Assembly: GCF_030687575.1 (NCBI RefSeq)
Contig: NZ_CP117439.1
Location: 1,240,001 to 1,304,000 of the forward strand
Origin: Pseudomonas sp. FP2309
Lineage (GTDB): Bacteria; Pseudomonadota; Gammaproteobacteria; Pseudomonadales; Pseudomonadaceae
Direction: 5' to 3'
Length of the DNA stretch: 64,000 bases
Shown here piece by piece: positions 36,993 to 45,910 of the stretch. Under the pieces are notes generated by a model, which saw nothing but the letters and a program-made list of their open reading frames with translations, did not search any database and had not been told where the DNA came from. How positions within the stretch are numbered: position 1 is the first letter of the stretch; each line of letters starts with the position of its first letter. A program made the position numbers and the translations under genes.

Positions 36993-38159
36993 ATGGCTGA
37001 GGTTTTGAACTTCGAGCACAACGGCATCACCGTCAATGCCACCGAATCCCCCGAGGCCATGGGTGGCCTGGGCGATAACGTGATCGGCCTGGTCGGCACC
37101 GCACCGAACGCCCATGCATCGATCCCGAAAAACGCGCCGTTCCGCATCAATAGCTTCACCACCCAGGCGCTGCTGGACCCTACCGGTACCGAGTCGGGCA
37201 CCTTGTTCCAGGCGGTGTACCAGATTCTCAAAGTGGTGAAGGTGCCGGTCTACGTGGTGATCGTCGAAGAGGGCGCGACGGCGGCCGACACGATCAACAA
37301 TGTGATCGGCGGCAACGACCCCGTCACCGGCCGTAAACTGGGCCTGGCGGCCCTGAGCAGTGTCCCGGAAGACCTGACCATCATCGGTGCCCCAGGCTTC
37401 ACCGGCACCAAGGCCGTGGCCGGCGAGTTCGCCTCGTTCGGCAAACGTATCAAAGCCCGTGTGGTGCTGGATGGCAAGGACGCTTCGGTGGCCGACCAAG
37501 TGGCCTACAGTGGCGAACTGGGCGGTGCCGACCTCGGTTTCGACCGTTGCCTGCTGGTGCACAACATGCCGTCGGTGTATTCCAAGGCAGCGAAGAAAAA
37601 CGTGTTCCTGTCGCCATCTTCGCTGGCCATCGCAGCCTTGGCCAAGGTCAAGCAGTGGGAAAGCCCGGGCAACCAGGTGACGTTCGCCGAGGACGTTTCC
37701 CGCGTGGTCGAGTACAACATCCTCGACACCTCCACCGAAGGCGACCTGCTCAACCGCTACGGCGTGAGCTACTACGCCCGCACCATCCTCGGCGGTTTCT
37801 CACTGCTGGGTAACCGTTCGATCACCGGCAAGTTCCTCAGCTATGTCGGTCTGGAAGATGCCATCAGCCGCAAGCTGGTCAAGGCCGGCCAGAAGGCCAT
37901 GGCCAAGAACCTCACCAAGTCCTTCATGGACCAGGAGGTCAAGCGCATCAATGACTGGCTGCAAACCCTGGTCGCCGACGAAACCATCCCCGGCGGCAGC
38001 GTGTACCTGCACCCGGAATTGAACAGTGTCGAGAAGTACAAGAACGGCACCTGGTTCATTGTCATCGACTATGGCCGCTACGCGCCGAATGAACACATGG
38101 TTTATCAACTCAATGCCCGCGATGAAATCATCGAGCAGTTCCTGGAGGACGTTCTCTAA
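36993..38159 (+). CDS. Contractile tail sheath protein, gpFI-like
   Basis: A 388-residue sheath subunit of the P2 gpFI family. It forms the contractile outer cylinder. The N-terminal beta strand region, the internal DUF2586-like part (VIVEEGATAADTINNVIGG) and the conserved C-terminal domain (RYGVSYYARTILGGFSLLGNRS; MDQEVKRINDWLQTLVADETIPGG) are present. Presence of a sheath makes this an R-type (contractile) and not an F-type particle. It overlaps the tube gene start (TAATG). Confidence 0.95.
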   Translation: MAEVLNFEHNGITVNATESPEAMGGLGDNVIGLVGTAPNAHASIPKNAPFRINSFTTQALLDPTGTESGTLFQAVYQILKVVKVPVYVVIVEEGATAADTINNVIGGNDPVTGRKLGLAALSSVPEDLTIIGAPGFTGTKAVAGEFASFGKRIKARVVLDGKDASVADQVAYSGELGGADLGFDRCLLVHNMPSVYSKAAKKNVFLSPSSLAIAALAKVKQWESPGNQVTFAEDVSRVVEYNILDTSTEGDLLNRYGVSYYARTILGGFSLLGNRSITGKFLSYVGLEDAISRKLVKAGQKAMAKNLTKSFMDQEVKRINDWLQTLVADETIPGGSVYLHPELNSVEKYKNGTWFIVIDYGRYAPNEHMVYQLNARDEIIEQFLEDVL

Positions 38160-38665
38160 TGTTTACCAACCGAGTCAGACAGGCCATTGCGGCCACCCTT
38201 CAAGGTCTGCCGTTGTCCGCGACCGTTGAGGAGTTCACTCCGCCGAAGATCGAGTTCGAGATGGAACCCATGTCCGGCGGCCGCTTCATCGCCGAGGAAA
38301 TGGCCAAGAGTGGCAAGGTGCTCAACGCCACGTTGATCCTGCAAGGCGCAGGCCCGGAAATCATGCTGGCGCTGGGCGTGCGCCTGGGCGACGACATCCT
38401 GCTGAACGTGCGTGAAGCAGGCCAGGACCAGGACGGCAAGACCTACTTCACCTACCACACCGTCGGCGGCAGGCTCAAATCGCTGAGCGAAGGCAAGCTG
38501 AAGATGGGCGAGAAGGCCATCACCACGTTGGAGCTGTCGTGCCGCACCTACAACCGCCTGGAGAACGGCATTTCGGTGATCGACATTGACGTGCGCACCC
38601 AGAAGTTCGTGCTCAATGGCGTCGACATTCTGGGCGACGCCCGCCGCGCGGTGTTGATGCCGTAA
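38159..38665 (+). CDS. Tail tube protein, gpFII-like
   Basis: A 168-residue subunit of the rigid inner tube. Size, the start MFTNRVRQAI..LSATVEEFTPPKIEFE and position behind the sheath fit P2 gpFII. Its ATG overlaps the sheath stop. Confidence 0.93.
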   Translation: MFTNRVRQAIAATLQGLPLSATVEEFTPPKIEFEMEPMSGGRFIAEEMAKSGKVLNATLILQGAGPEIMLALGVRLGDDILLNVREAGQDQDGKTYFTYHTVGGRLKSLSEGKLKMGEKAITTLELSCRTYNRLENGISVIDIDVRTQKFVLNGVDILGDARRAVLMP

Positions 38666-38716
38666 CCCCTCGGGGGCGGGCTCGCTCGCCCCCATACTTG
38701 ATCAAGGAATTGCCCC

Positions 38717-39289
38717 ATGGCCTGGATGCCACCGCTGCACCGCCTGCTGTCCCCGATTAGCGCTGACACCGGCGCGACGATCGAGCAGGTGCAACTCAAA
38801 CCGCTGTACTACGCCGCGCAAAAAGACGCGCTGGCCCGGGCCGGTGATGACGAGGACGACCAGTTTTTCGAGCTGGCGAAACTCGCCACCGGCCTGTCGG
38901 AAAAAGAACTCGACCAACTCAAGCGCCCGGACTACGTCAGCATCGCCCAATACGTACACGAAATGTCTACGCGCCCGGCGTCGTTCTTCCTGCAAGCGCC
39001 CGAAGCTGCGACGCAAGACCAGCCCGTCGACCTGCTGTTGCCCCTTGACGCGGCCGGCCGCACCTGGACCGAACTGCCCCTGGAAATGCCTGCGCTGCGC
39101 GCCACCAAGGTGATGAAAAAACTCGCCACCAATAAAGAGCGCGCCGAGTTCATTACCGCCCACTGCACCGGCCTGATGATCCCAGACCTGGCCGGCCTGA
39201 CGGTGCCCGACTGGACGGAACTGCAGGAGCGTATCGACGATTTTTTAAATCAACCGGCGGACTTCTTTCGGAGCGCGACATCGAAGTAA
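38717..39289 (+). CDS. Tail assembly chaperone E
   Basis: A 190-residue tail assembly chaperone (LKPLYYAAQKDALARAGDDEDDQFFELAKLATGLSEKELDQL). Together with its frameshifted long form it binds the tape measure protein during tail initiation, like lambda G/GT and P2 E/E'. The last 13 codons come after the slippery site, so the short form is the non-shifted product. Confidence 0.85.
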   Translation: MAWMPPLHRLLSPISADTGATIEQVQLKPLYYAAQKDALARAGDDEDDQFFELAKLATGLSEKELDQLKRPDYVSIAQYVHEMSTRPASFFLQAPEAATQDQPVDLLLPLDAAGRTWTELPLEMPALRATKVMKKLATNKERAEFITAHCTGLMIPDLAGLTVPDWTELQERIDDFLNQPADFFRSATSK

Positions 39290-39411
39290 TCCTCGATGTG
39301 GTGCCGCTGATTTACGCAGTCAATGAGGCGGAAATCCTCGACTGGAACGCCGGAAAAGCATTGCGCCGCTACGACATCGCGATCACTCGCCTTGGCGTTA
39401 AACAGGAGTAA
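38717..39411 (+). CDS. Tail assembly chaperone E-E' fusion made by -1 frameshifting
   Basis: Slipping by -1 at 39241-39247 joins codon 177 to a second frame that reads KSTGGLLSERDIEVILDV and ends at TAA 39409-39411, giving about 231 residues. The second frame has no start codon or ribosome site of its own, which supports frameshift expression. It ends 5 bp before the tape measure ATG. Confidence 0.8.
39241..39247 (+). other. -1 programmed ribosomal frameshift site
   Basis: T TTT TTA in frame 0 (GAT TTT TTA) is a canonical X XXY YYZ slippery heptamer. It lies just before the end of E, at the expected overlap with E'. Confidence 0.85.
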
Positions 39412-39416
39412 GCGGG

Positions 39417-40859
39417 ATGCAAGAGACTCAATTTGCGACCAGGCTCGCCCAGGAAGATAGGCGCTGGTTGATGGGCGATGCCGACCTCGGCAATGTGCTG
39501 GCGCCGTTCTACGCGGGCCTCGCCGCGCCTATGGGCCTGGATGCCGCGCCACCGCCGGAGCCCCAGTCGCAACTCAGCGCAGCGCTGGTCACTGTCAGTG
39601 TCGACCTCAATGCGTTAACACTGGAGCAAGTGCGGCTGCGCGAGACGCTGGAGACGCTTAACAGTACGTTGTTCATTAACGGTCATTCGCTGGAAACCAA
39701 GACGGTTGATGCCACGTCGATTCCTGAGAAAAACCAGCAAAAAGAGCCTGCTTCATCGACAGGCTCCTGGACGGATAAGGGCCTGGAGTACGGCGCGACT
39801 GCCGCGAAGTTTGTCGGGAAGGAACTGCTCACCAGTCTGTGGGATACGGCCAAAAGCAGAGTCTCTGGCAAAGCGGTGGATACCATCGCCAAGCGGTTTC
39901 CCAACGCCGGTAAGTGGCTTAAAAACGATAAAAGCAAGGACGGCTGCTGCCCCGCCTTACCTGTTCCAGGCCCGACCAGCCCCGGCATTTACCTGCCACC
40001 TGACTATCGCCGCACGGAAGAGAAAAAAACCTCTGGCAAAAAAACCGGAAAGCTTGGTACGTGGCTGCGAACCGCGTCGGACAGGTTGGGCAATGGCGCG
40101 GGGTACTCATCGCGGGTGGGCTTTCAGGCCGTAGCGACGACTCAAAGTGCCCTGAGCAGTGCTCAGCGTGTGAGCGGCAACGCAGGCAAACCACTCGGTT
40201 TGATCGACGCGTTGGAGCGGGGGCCGTTCGAGAGGCCGGGTGGTGCCGGTAGCCTGCCGCCCAAGCCCGTTCCGATCACAGTGTCCTTGCCACGCCCAAC
40301 GCCTGCAGCGACTACGCCTCATGCCCCAACGTCCCGCCTGGCCGCTGCGATGACCCGGCTGGAGTCCACTGGCGCCGGCCGTCTTGGCCCGTTGAGGTAC
40401 GCCGACGCGGCCTACGACGTTGTTCAAGGCCTGCGCACCGGCGATACCAAAGCCATTGCCTCCGGCCTCGGCGCTGCCGGCGGCACCTGGGCGGGCGCCT
40501 CGGCAGGCGCCGCCATCGGCACAATGATTTTCCCTGGCGTCGGCACCGCCGTAGGCGGTGTCATCGGTGGCTTGCTTGGCGGCGAGGCGGGCACCTGGCT
40601 GGGTGACAAGCTGTTCGGCTCAAACGATCGTCTGTCCGCGCCCAATGCCGTCAGCAAGGAACTCAACACCGCCCGCACCGAACACGTGCAGGTCACGATC
40701 GCCCCAAGCATCCAGATCACCGGCATTAACCCGGCCGATGCCCAGCAAGTCGTCAACCAGGTGATCCAGGCCCTGCAATTCCAATGCATGCCGATGGTCA
40801 CCGACACCCTCGGCATCCGGCGCAACGCGGCACTGGCCGACCCACCAGGAGGTGATTGA
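39417..40859 (+). CDS. Tape measure protein
   Basis: A 480-residue protein with N-terminal helices (SAALVTVSVDLNALTLEQVRLRETLETLN), a Pro/Lys-rich middle and a Gly/Ala-rich hydrophobic region (about 345-400, AAGGTWAGASAGAAIGTMIFPGVGTAVGGVIGGLLGGEAG) that may insert in membranes. Tape length sets tail length, so at roughly 0.15 nm per residue the tail would be about 70 nm. It follows the chaperone pair, as always in contractile tails. Its stop overlaps the gpU start (TGATG). Confidence 0.88.
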   Translation: MQETQFATRLAQEDRRWLMGDADLGNVLAPFYAGLAAPMGLDAAPPPEPQSQLSAALVTVSVDLNALTLEQVRLRETLETLNSTLFINGHSLETKTVDATSIPEKNQQKEPASSTGSWTDKGLEYGATAAKFVGKELLTSLWDTAKSRVSGKAVDTIAKRFPNAGKWLKNDKSKDGCCPALPVPGPTSPGIYLPPDYRRTEEKKTSGKKTGKLGTWLRTASDRLGNGAGYSSRVGFQAVATTQSALSSAQRVSGNAGKPLGLIDALERGPFERPGGAGSLPPKPVPITVSLPRPTPAATTPHAPTSRLAAAMTRLESTGAGRLGPLRYADAAYDVVQGLRTGDTKAIASGLGAAGGTWAGASAGAAIGTMIFPGVGTAVGGVIGGLLGGEAGTWLGDKLFGSNDRLSAPNAVSKELNTARTEHVQVTIAPSIQITGINPADAQQVVNQVIQALQFQCMPMVTDTLGIRRNAALADPPGGD

Positions 40860-41242
40860 TGCGACAACAAATGGTATTGGGCGATTTTATTTTTGGCCTG
40901 TCCCGAGGCTTCGCGTATTCCACACTGGTGCGCAACAGCGATGGTGGCTGGGCCGACCTGACGATCATTGCCAGCAAGCCGCAGTCACGCCAGAACGGCC
41001 AGAAACTGGAAAAACTCACGTTCGGCGGCACGGCGATGCACGCCGTGGGCATGCAGCGCCTGGACGAACTGCGCGCCTTGCAAAACGCCCGGGCGCCGTT
41101 GCCGCTGGTCGATGGCATAGGCCGCAACTGGGGCCTGTGGCGGATCAATTCGGTGGTGGAAAACCAAAGTAATGTGATTGATGACGGCACCGCCATGGTT
41201 ATGGCCTGGACCCTTGAACTGGAGGAATTCGTCAATGCGTAG
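40859..41242 (+). CDS. Tail protein U
   Basis: A 127-residue P2 gpU-like protein (LGDFIFGL, LEKLTFGGTAM, WGLWRINSVVE) needed for tail completion. I start at ATG 40859; the frame opens 3 bp earlier with TTG. GGAGGTGATTG is upstream. Confidence 0.9.
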   Translation: MRQQMVLGDFIFGLSRGFAYSTLVRNSDGGWADLTIIASKPQSRQNGQKLEKLTFGGTAMHAVGMQRLDELRALQNARAPLPLVDGIGRNWGLWRINSVVENQSNVIDDGTAMVMAWTLELEEFVNA

Positions 41243-41447
41243 AGTACGAAGTATTGCCGGTGATTCGGTCAACCTGCTGCTCTACCGCGAACTGGGCCGT
41301 TGCGATGATGCGGCGGAAGAAGCTCTCTGGCGGCTGAACTCCGAGCTTGCCGAATATGGCCCGGTGCTGCCGGCCGGCGTGTGGGTGGTCATCCCTGAAC
41401 TGGCGACACGGCCCGCAGCCGTGCGTCCCGTTTCGGCCTGGGATTGA
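41235..41447 (+). CDS. Tail protein X
   Basis: A 70-residue LysM-like protein (RSIAGDSVNLLLYRELGR...LPAGVWVVIPEL) of the P2 gpX family, which sits at the spike/tube hub. The ATG at 41235 is inside the end of gpU (8-bp overlap) behind GGAGG. Confidence 0.88.
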   Translation: MRRVRSIAGDSVNLLLYRELGRCDDAAEEALWRLNSELAEYGPVLPAGVWVVIPELATRPAAVRPVSAWD

Positions 41448-41456
41448 GGAGGCGGC

Positions 41457-42467
41457 ATGGCACAGGGATTTACGCCCATCGTGGAGTTCTACGGCGCCAA
41501 CGCGGCGCTGCTCAACCAACGCCTGATGCACTGGAGCCACACCGACGCCGCCGGCATCCAGACGGACCGACTGGAACTGACCCTTAATATCGAGGGTCTG
41601 GAAGGTCTGCCCAGCCTGAGCGGCAAGATCGGCCTGCGGGTCGGGTATCAGGAGTCGGGGCTGGTGGAAAAAGGCGAGTTTGTCATTACCCAGCGCACCC
41701 CGGTGTTGTTTCCCATGCGCTTGATGATAGTGGCGACGGCTGCGCCCTTCAGCGTGGCGGACGCCAGTGGCTATCGCCAGCGTCGCTCCGCCAGTTATGG
41801 GCCGACGACGCTGGGGGCATTGTTCCGGCAGATGGTCAGCCGCCACGGTTATTCACCGCGTGTGGCGCCTGCGCTGGACGGTATTGCGATTCCTCATATC
41901 GACCAGTCCAACGAAAGCGACATGGCGTTCATCACTCGCCTGGCCAAGTGTTATCGCGCAGTGACCAAGCCGATCAATGAACTGTATGTACTGGCTGAGG
42001 CCGGGCGGATCAACTCGCTCTCCGGCCGGTTGCTGCCGGAGGTGAAACTGTCTGTCACCGAGGATAACCGCCCCGGTGAATCCGCCTTCATCACCGCCAG
42101 GCTCGATGAAACATCCCGCTCGAAATACAAGGGCAGTCGCGTCACGTGGTGGGATGACGCCGGGGCTAGGCAGCATGTGGTGCAAGTCGGCACCGCGCCG
42201 TTCAAGACCCTGCGCCAGCGTTACCAGAACGAAGCGCAAGCGCGTGCCGTGGCTGAAGCGGAACTGCGCCGCGTCGAGCGTGAAGGCCAGACACTGATGA
42301 TCGATTGCCCAGGCAACCCGCTGTTGGCCGCTGAAGGGCTTTTGCTGCTGGATGAGTCCTGGCCTTCCTATATGCAGGGGCGATGGTCGATCACCCAGGT
42401 GATCCATGTGGGCGACCCGGCAACGGGCTACCGCAGTTCGATCACGGCCGGTGGCTTGTCCATATAA
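41457..42467 (+). CDS. Late control protein D / baseplate hub
   Basis: A 336-residue gpD-family hub protein, homologous to the T4 gp27-like hub (LELTLNIEGLEGLPSLSGKIGLRVGY, the IAIPHIDQSNESDMAFITRLAKCYRAV motif, LEPLtype C-terminal barrel). It forms the central hub that holds the spike. The ATG follows GAGGAGGCGGC. Confidence 0.92.
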   Translation: MAQGFTPIVEFYGANAALLNQRLMHWSHTDAAGIQTDRLELTLNIEGLEGLPSLSGKIGLRVGYQESGLVEKGEFVITQRTPVLFPMRLMIVATAAPFSVADASGYRQRRSASYGPTTLGALFRQMVSRHGYSPRVAPALDGIAIPHIDQSNESDMAFITRLAKCYRAVTKPINELYVLAEAGRINSLSGRLLPEVKLSVTEDNRPGESAFITARLDETSRSKYKGSRVTWWDDAGARQHVVQVGTAPFKTLRQRYQNEAQARAVAEAELRRVEREGQTLMIDCPGNPLLAAEGLLLLDESWPSYMQGRWSITQVIHVGDPATGYRSSITAGGLSI

Positions 42468-42488
42468 AGACGTTTAAGAGTAAAGCCA

Positions 42489-43046
42489 ATGGTGATTTCG
42501 CTCCCACAACTGCTTCAAGTGATGCCTGGAGCCCGCCCGAGAGCGGGCCTTTTTTTAACCGCTCTGAATGCGGCGTTTGTTCGGCACGACATAAACAGTC
42601 CCAAACGCACCGCCGCCTTCCTTGCCCAAATTGGCCATGAATCCGGCGAGCTGCGCTACGTACGCGAACTGGGCAGCGATCAATACCTGAGCAAATACGA
42701 TACCGGCACCCTGGCCGCCCGCCTGGGCAACTCCCTCGAGGCCGACGGCGACGGTCAGCAGTATCGGGGCCGGGGGCTGATCCAGATTACCGGGCGTCGC
42801 AATTACTTGGCGTGCAGCCAGGCACTTTTTGGCGACGATCGTTTATTGCGGCAACCGGAACTGTTGGAGCAGCCCCAATGGGCGGCGGAGTCGGCGGCCT
42901 GGTTCTGGCAAAGCAATGGCCTGAACGAACTGGCGGACAAGGACCAGTTCACCGCCATCACCCGACGTATCAACGGCGGGCTCAATGGCCTGGAAAACCG
43001 CTTGCAGCTATGGGCACGGGCGAAGGCGGTGTTATGCGTTTCCTAG
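42489..43046 (+). CDS. Endolysin, glycoside hydrolase family 19-like
   Basis: A 185-residue peptidoglycan hydrolase without signal peptide. The catalytic Glu is in GHESGELRYVRE (about 50), and YRGRGLIQITGRRNY is the GH19 signature. It degrades the wall after holin opening. A short CCCGAGAGCGGGC hairpin lies in its own 5' part. It overlaps Rz by 13 bp. Confidence 0.93.
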   Translation: MVISLPQLLQVMPGARPRAGLFLTALNAAFVRHDINSPKRTAAFLAQIGHESGELRYVRELGSDQYLSKYDTGTLAARLGNSLEADGDGQQYRGRGLIQITGRRNYLACSQALFGDDRLLRQPELLEQPQWAAESAAWFWQSNGLNELADKDQFTAITRRINGGLNGLENRLQLWARAKAVLCVS

Positions 43047-43534
43047 GGGCTTGGCGCCTGATTGGCGCTTGCTTGTTGGTGGTGCTGACTTGGCAGGTGC
43101 AGGCCTGGCGGTTGGGGGCGCAGATGGAGCGGCAATCAACGGCCCATGCCCAGGCGCTCAGTCAGCAAAGTCAGGCGGCCTTGCGTCAACAACAGGCCGA
43201 ATACGACAAACGGCTGGCACTGGAGCAACAACTCAGCGCCAGCGACCAACAACATGCTCGGGAGTTAAGCGATGCCCAACGTCACCAGGCTGCTCTGCGC
43301 GACCGCCTGGCCACTGCTGATGTGCGGTTGTCAGTCCTTCTCGACGCCACCGAGCCCGGTGGTGTCGGTTCTATGCCCGCCACCGCCCCCGCCGGCGGCG
43401 TGGTTCATGCAGCCACGCGAGCCCGACTTGACCCGGCGCATGCTCAGCGAATTATCGGCATCACCGATGCCGGCGACGAAGGATTGATTGCACTGCGTGC
43501 TTGCCAGGCCTATGTGCGCGCAGTTGCCCGCTAA
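43034..43534 (+). CDS. i-spanin Rz
   Basis: A 166-residue protein with one N-terminal membrane helix (IGACLLVVLTWQVQAW) and a long periplasmic coiled coil (about 30-90). It is the inner-membrane half of a spanin that fuses inner and outer membranes in the last step of lysis. It starts at ATG 43034 inside the endolysin end, and carries Rz1 in the +1 frame. Confidence 0.85.
   Translation: MRFLGAWRLIGACLLVVLTWQVQAWRLGAQMERQSTAHAQALSQQSQAALRQQQAEYDKRLALEQQLSASDQQHARELSDAQRHQAALRDRLATADVRLSVLLDATEPGGVGSMPATAPAGGVVHAATRARLDPAHAQRIIGITDAGDEGLIALRACQAYVRAVAR
43272..43487 (+). CDS. o-spanin Rz1, nested in Rz
   Basis: A 71-residue lipoprotein read in the +1 frame wholly within Rz. GGAG lies 7 bp before the ATG. 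A signal peptide ends at the lipobox LLMCG-C20, and a proline run (PPPPPPAA) follows, a hallmark of Rz1. Automatic annotation often misses such nested genes. Confidence 0.82.
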   Translation: MPNVTRLLCATAWPLLMCGCQSFSTPPSPVVSVLCPPPPPPAAWFMQPREPDLTRRMLSELSASPMPATKD

Positions 43535-43615
43535 TCTCTTGTTCCAGTCTGTCGCTTGCATGAGCGATTTGCTCCTGTAGGGTAGGCGAACGCCCACCCA
43601 CTTCTGGAGACGAAC

Positions 43616-44116
43616 GTGAAGGAAATCACTCAACTGGCTGCTGATCTGGGTCGCCGTTTACAGGTGCTCAATGCTCACGTCACCACCGCCGAGTCCTGTA
43701 CCGGTGGCGGTATCGCGGAAGCCATCACGCGGATTCCTGGAAGTTCGGCCTGGTTCGAGGCGGGGTATGTCACCTATTCCAATCGACAGAAGACCCGGCA
43801 GTTGAATGTGCCGCAGGAACTGTTCGCCAAAGTGGGGGCGGTCAGCCAGGAAGTGGTGGAAGCGATGGTTCGCGGAGCCCAGGAAAACAGCCTGGCGCGA
43901 TTTGCCGTGGCGGTCAGCGGAGTGGCGGGGCCGGATGGCGGTTCGCCGGATAAACCGGTGGGCACTGTGTGGCTGGCTTTTGGCGTGGGCGATGAGATCA
44001 CGGCCGAGCGCCAGCACTTCCCCGGTAACCGCGACGAGGTCCGCCGACAAACGGTAAAGGCCGCCTTAGAGGGCTTGTTGCGACGAGCTGCAGCAGAAAT
44101 AGAAAATCAGGGGTAG
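43616..44116 (+). CDS. cinA: CinA C-terminal amidase (PncC type)
   Basis: A 166-residue stand-alone CinA C domain that deamidates nicotinamide mononucleotide in NAD recycling. The TAESCTGGGIAEAIT and GVAGPDGGSPDKPVGTVW motifs are present. It uses a GTG start behind CTGGAGACGAAC. In the SOS neighbourhood cinA-recA-recX it marks the end of the tailocin insertion. Confidence 0.95.
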   Translation: MKEITQLAADLGRRLQVLNAHVTTAESCTGGGIAEAITRIPGSSAWFEAGYVTYSNRQKTRQLNVPQELFAKVGAVSQEVVEAMVRGAQENSLARFAVAVSGVAGPDGGSPDKPVGTVWLAFGVGDEITAERQHFPGNRDEVRRQTVKAALEGLLRRAAAEIENQG

Positions 44117-44143
44117 GCGATCTCTGATCTTTATGGAACAATA

Positions 44144-44159
44144 CTGTCTACTTATACAG
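44144..44159. promoter_or_regulatory. LexA box of recA
   Basis: CTGT-CTACTTAT-ACAG matches the CTGT-N8-ACAG LexA operator, 40 bp upstream of the recA ATG. Confidence 0.9.
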
Positions 44160-44199
44160 GTGTTGGCCGTCAGGCCTTATTGATTACGTGAGGACTTTA

Positions 44200-45258
44200 A
44201 TGGACGACAACAAGAAGAAAGCCTTGGCTGCGGCCCTGGGTCAGATCGAACGTCAATTCGGCAAGGGTGCCGTAATGCGTATGGGCGATCACGACCGTCA
44301 GGCGATCCCGGCTATTTCCACTGGCTCTCTGGGTCTGGACATCGCGCTCGGCATTGGCGGCCTGCCAAAAGGCCGTATCGTTGAAATCTACGGTCCTGAA
44401 TCTTCCGGTAAAACCACCCTGACCCTATCGGTGATTGCTCAGGCGCAAAAGATGGGCGCCACCTGCGCGTTCGTCGACGCCGAGCACGCGCTGGATCCTG
44501 AATACGCCGGCAAGCTGGGGGTCAACGTTGACGACCTGCTGGTGTCTCAGCCGGACACTGGTGAGCAGGCCCTGGAAATCACCGACATGCTGGTGCGCTC
44601 CAACGCCATTGACGTGATCGTGGTCGACTCCGTGGCTGCCCTGGTACCCAAGGCTGAAATCGAAGGCGAAATGGGTGACATGCACGTGGGCCTGCAAGCC
44701 CGTCTGATGTCCCAGGCGCTGCGTAAAATCACCGGCAACATCAAAAACGCCAACTGCCTGGTGATCTTCATCAACCAGATCCGTATGAAGATCGGCGTCA
44801 TGTTCGGCAGCCCGGAAACCACCACAGGTGGTAACGCGCTGAAGTTCTACGCTTCGGTCCGTCTGGACATCCGCCGTACCGGCGCGGTGAAGGAAGGTGA
44901 CGAGGTTGTTGGTAGCGAAACCCGTGTGAAGGTTGTGAAGAACAAAGTGGCTCCGCCATTCCGTCAGGCCGAGTTCCAGATTCTCTACGGTAAAGGTATC
45001 TACCTTAACGGCGAGATGATCGATCTGGGTGTACTGCACGGTTTCGTCGAAAAATCCGGTGCATGGTATGCCTACAACGGCAGCAAGATCGGTCAGGGCA
45101 AGGCCAACTCGGCCAAGTTCCTGGCGGATAACCCGGACATCGCTGCCACGCTTGAGAAGCAGATTCGCGACAAGCTGCTGACTCCTGCGCCAGACGTGAA
45201 GGCTGCCGCCAACCGCGAGCCGGTTGAAGAAGTTGAAGAAGCTGACACTGACATCTGA
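44200..45258 (+). CDS. recA: Recombinase RecA
   Basis: A 352-residue recombinase that polymerises on single-stranded DNA, drives homologous recombination and triggers self-cleavage of LexA and of CI-like repressors, including the tailocin repressor at 30.3 kb. Walker A GPESSGKT is at 65-72. I start at ATG 44200 (MDDNKKKAL) behind GAGGACTTTA. The Glu-rich C-terminus is normal. Confidence 0.99.
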   Translation: MDDNKKKALAAALGQIERQFGKGAVMRMGDHDRQAIPAISTGSLGLDIALGIGGLPKGRIVEIYGPESSGKTTLTLSVIAQAQKMGATCAFVDAEHALDPEYAGKLGVNVDDLLVSQPDTGEQALEITDMLVRSNAIDVIVVDSVAALVPKAEIEGEMGDMHVGLQARLMSQALRKITGNIKNANCLVIFINQIRMKIGVMFGSPETTTGGNALKFYASVRLDIRRTGAVKEGDEVVGSETRVKVVKNKVAPPFRQAEFQILYGKGIYLNGEMIDLGVLHGFVEKSGAWYAYNGSKIGQGKANSAKFLADNPDIAATLEKQIRDKLLTPAPDVKAAANREPVEEVEEADTDI

Positions 45259-45266
45259 AGCAAACG

Positions 45267-45734
45267 ATGACTGTTGTACTGGATACACTCGTCGCCGTTC
45301 GGCGCACTGCGATGGACCTGCTCGCTCGCCGCGAGCACGGTCGAGTCGAGTTGATGCGTAAACTGCGTCAGCGCGGCGCAGATCCGGAGATGATCGACAC
45401 AGCCCTCGACCGCTTGACGGAAGAAGGGCTGCTGTCGGAATCCCGTTATCTTGAGAGCTTTGTCTCCTATCGCGCTCGGTCCGGTTACGGCCCGGCGCGA
45501 ATTCGTGAAGAACTGAGCCAGCGTGGCTTGCAGCGCGCCGATATCGATCTAGCCCTGCGTGAGTGCGGTATCAGTTGGCAGTCACAGTTGGAAGACACTT
45601 GGCGTCGAAAATTTTCCGGCCACCTGCCTATCGATGCGAAGGAACGAGCCAAACAGGGTCGCTTCCTGAGTTATCGCGGATTTTCGATGGAGATGATCAA
45701 CCGCTTGTTCAGCGGTCGAGACTTGGACGATTGA
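45267..45734 (+). CDS. recX: Recombination regulator RecX
   Basis: A 155-residue helical protein that inhibits RecA filament growth. The RecX repeats are visible ([43 protein letters not shown]). It starts 8 bp after recA, so the two are co-transcribed. Confidence 0.96.
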   Translation: MTVVLDTLVAVRRTAMDLLARREHGRVELMRKLRQRGADPEMIDTALDRLTEEGLLSESRYLESFVSYRARSGYGPARIREELSQRGLQRADIDLALRECGISWQSQLEDTWRRKFSGHLPIDAKERAKQGRFLSYRGFSMEMINRLFSGRDLDD

Positions 45735-45863
45735 GCGGTGTGACAAAAACCAGATAGGTACTTGCCGTGGTAAGCGTGTGGGCTCTGTAGTGAGCGGGCT
45801 TGCCCCGCGCTGAGCTACGCAGCAGCCCCAATCCCGTCAATGCCGATCCAATTGAAACACCAC

Positions 45864-45900
45864 AAAAAAGACCCGCTATGAAGATAGCGGGTCTTTTTTT
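45864..45900. terminator. Bidirectional terminator recX / LOG gene
   Basis: The 14-bp stem AAAAGACCCGCTAT/ATAGCGGGTCTTTT (45866-45879 with 45884-45897) is followed by T on both strands. Confidence 0.93.
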
Positions 45901-45910
45901 GCTCAAACAA

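Noticed and set aside
30341..43534. Active temperate prophage
   Set aside because: No integrase, excisionase, terminase, portal or capsid genes; the cluster contains tail, lysis and control genes only.
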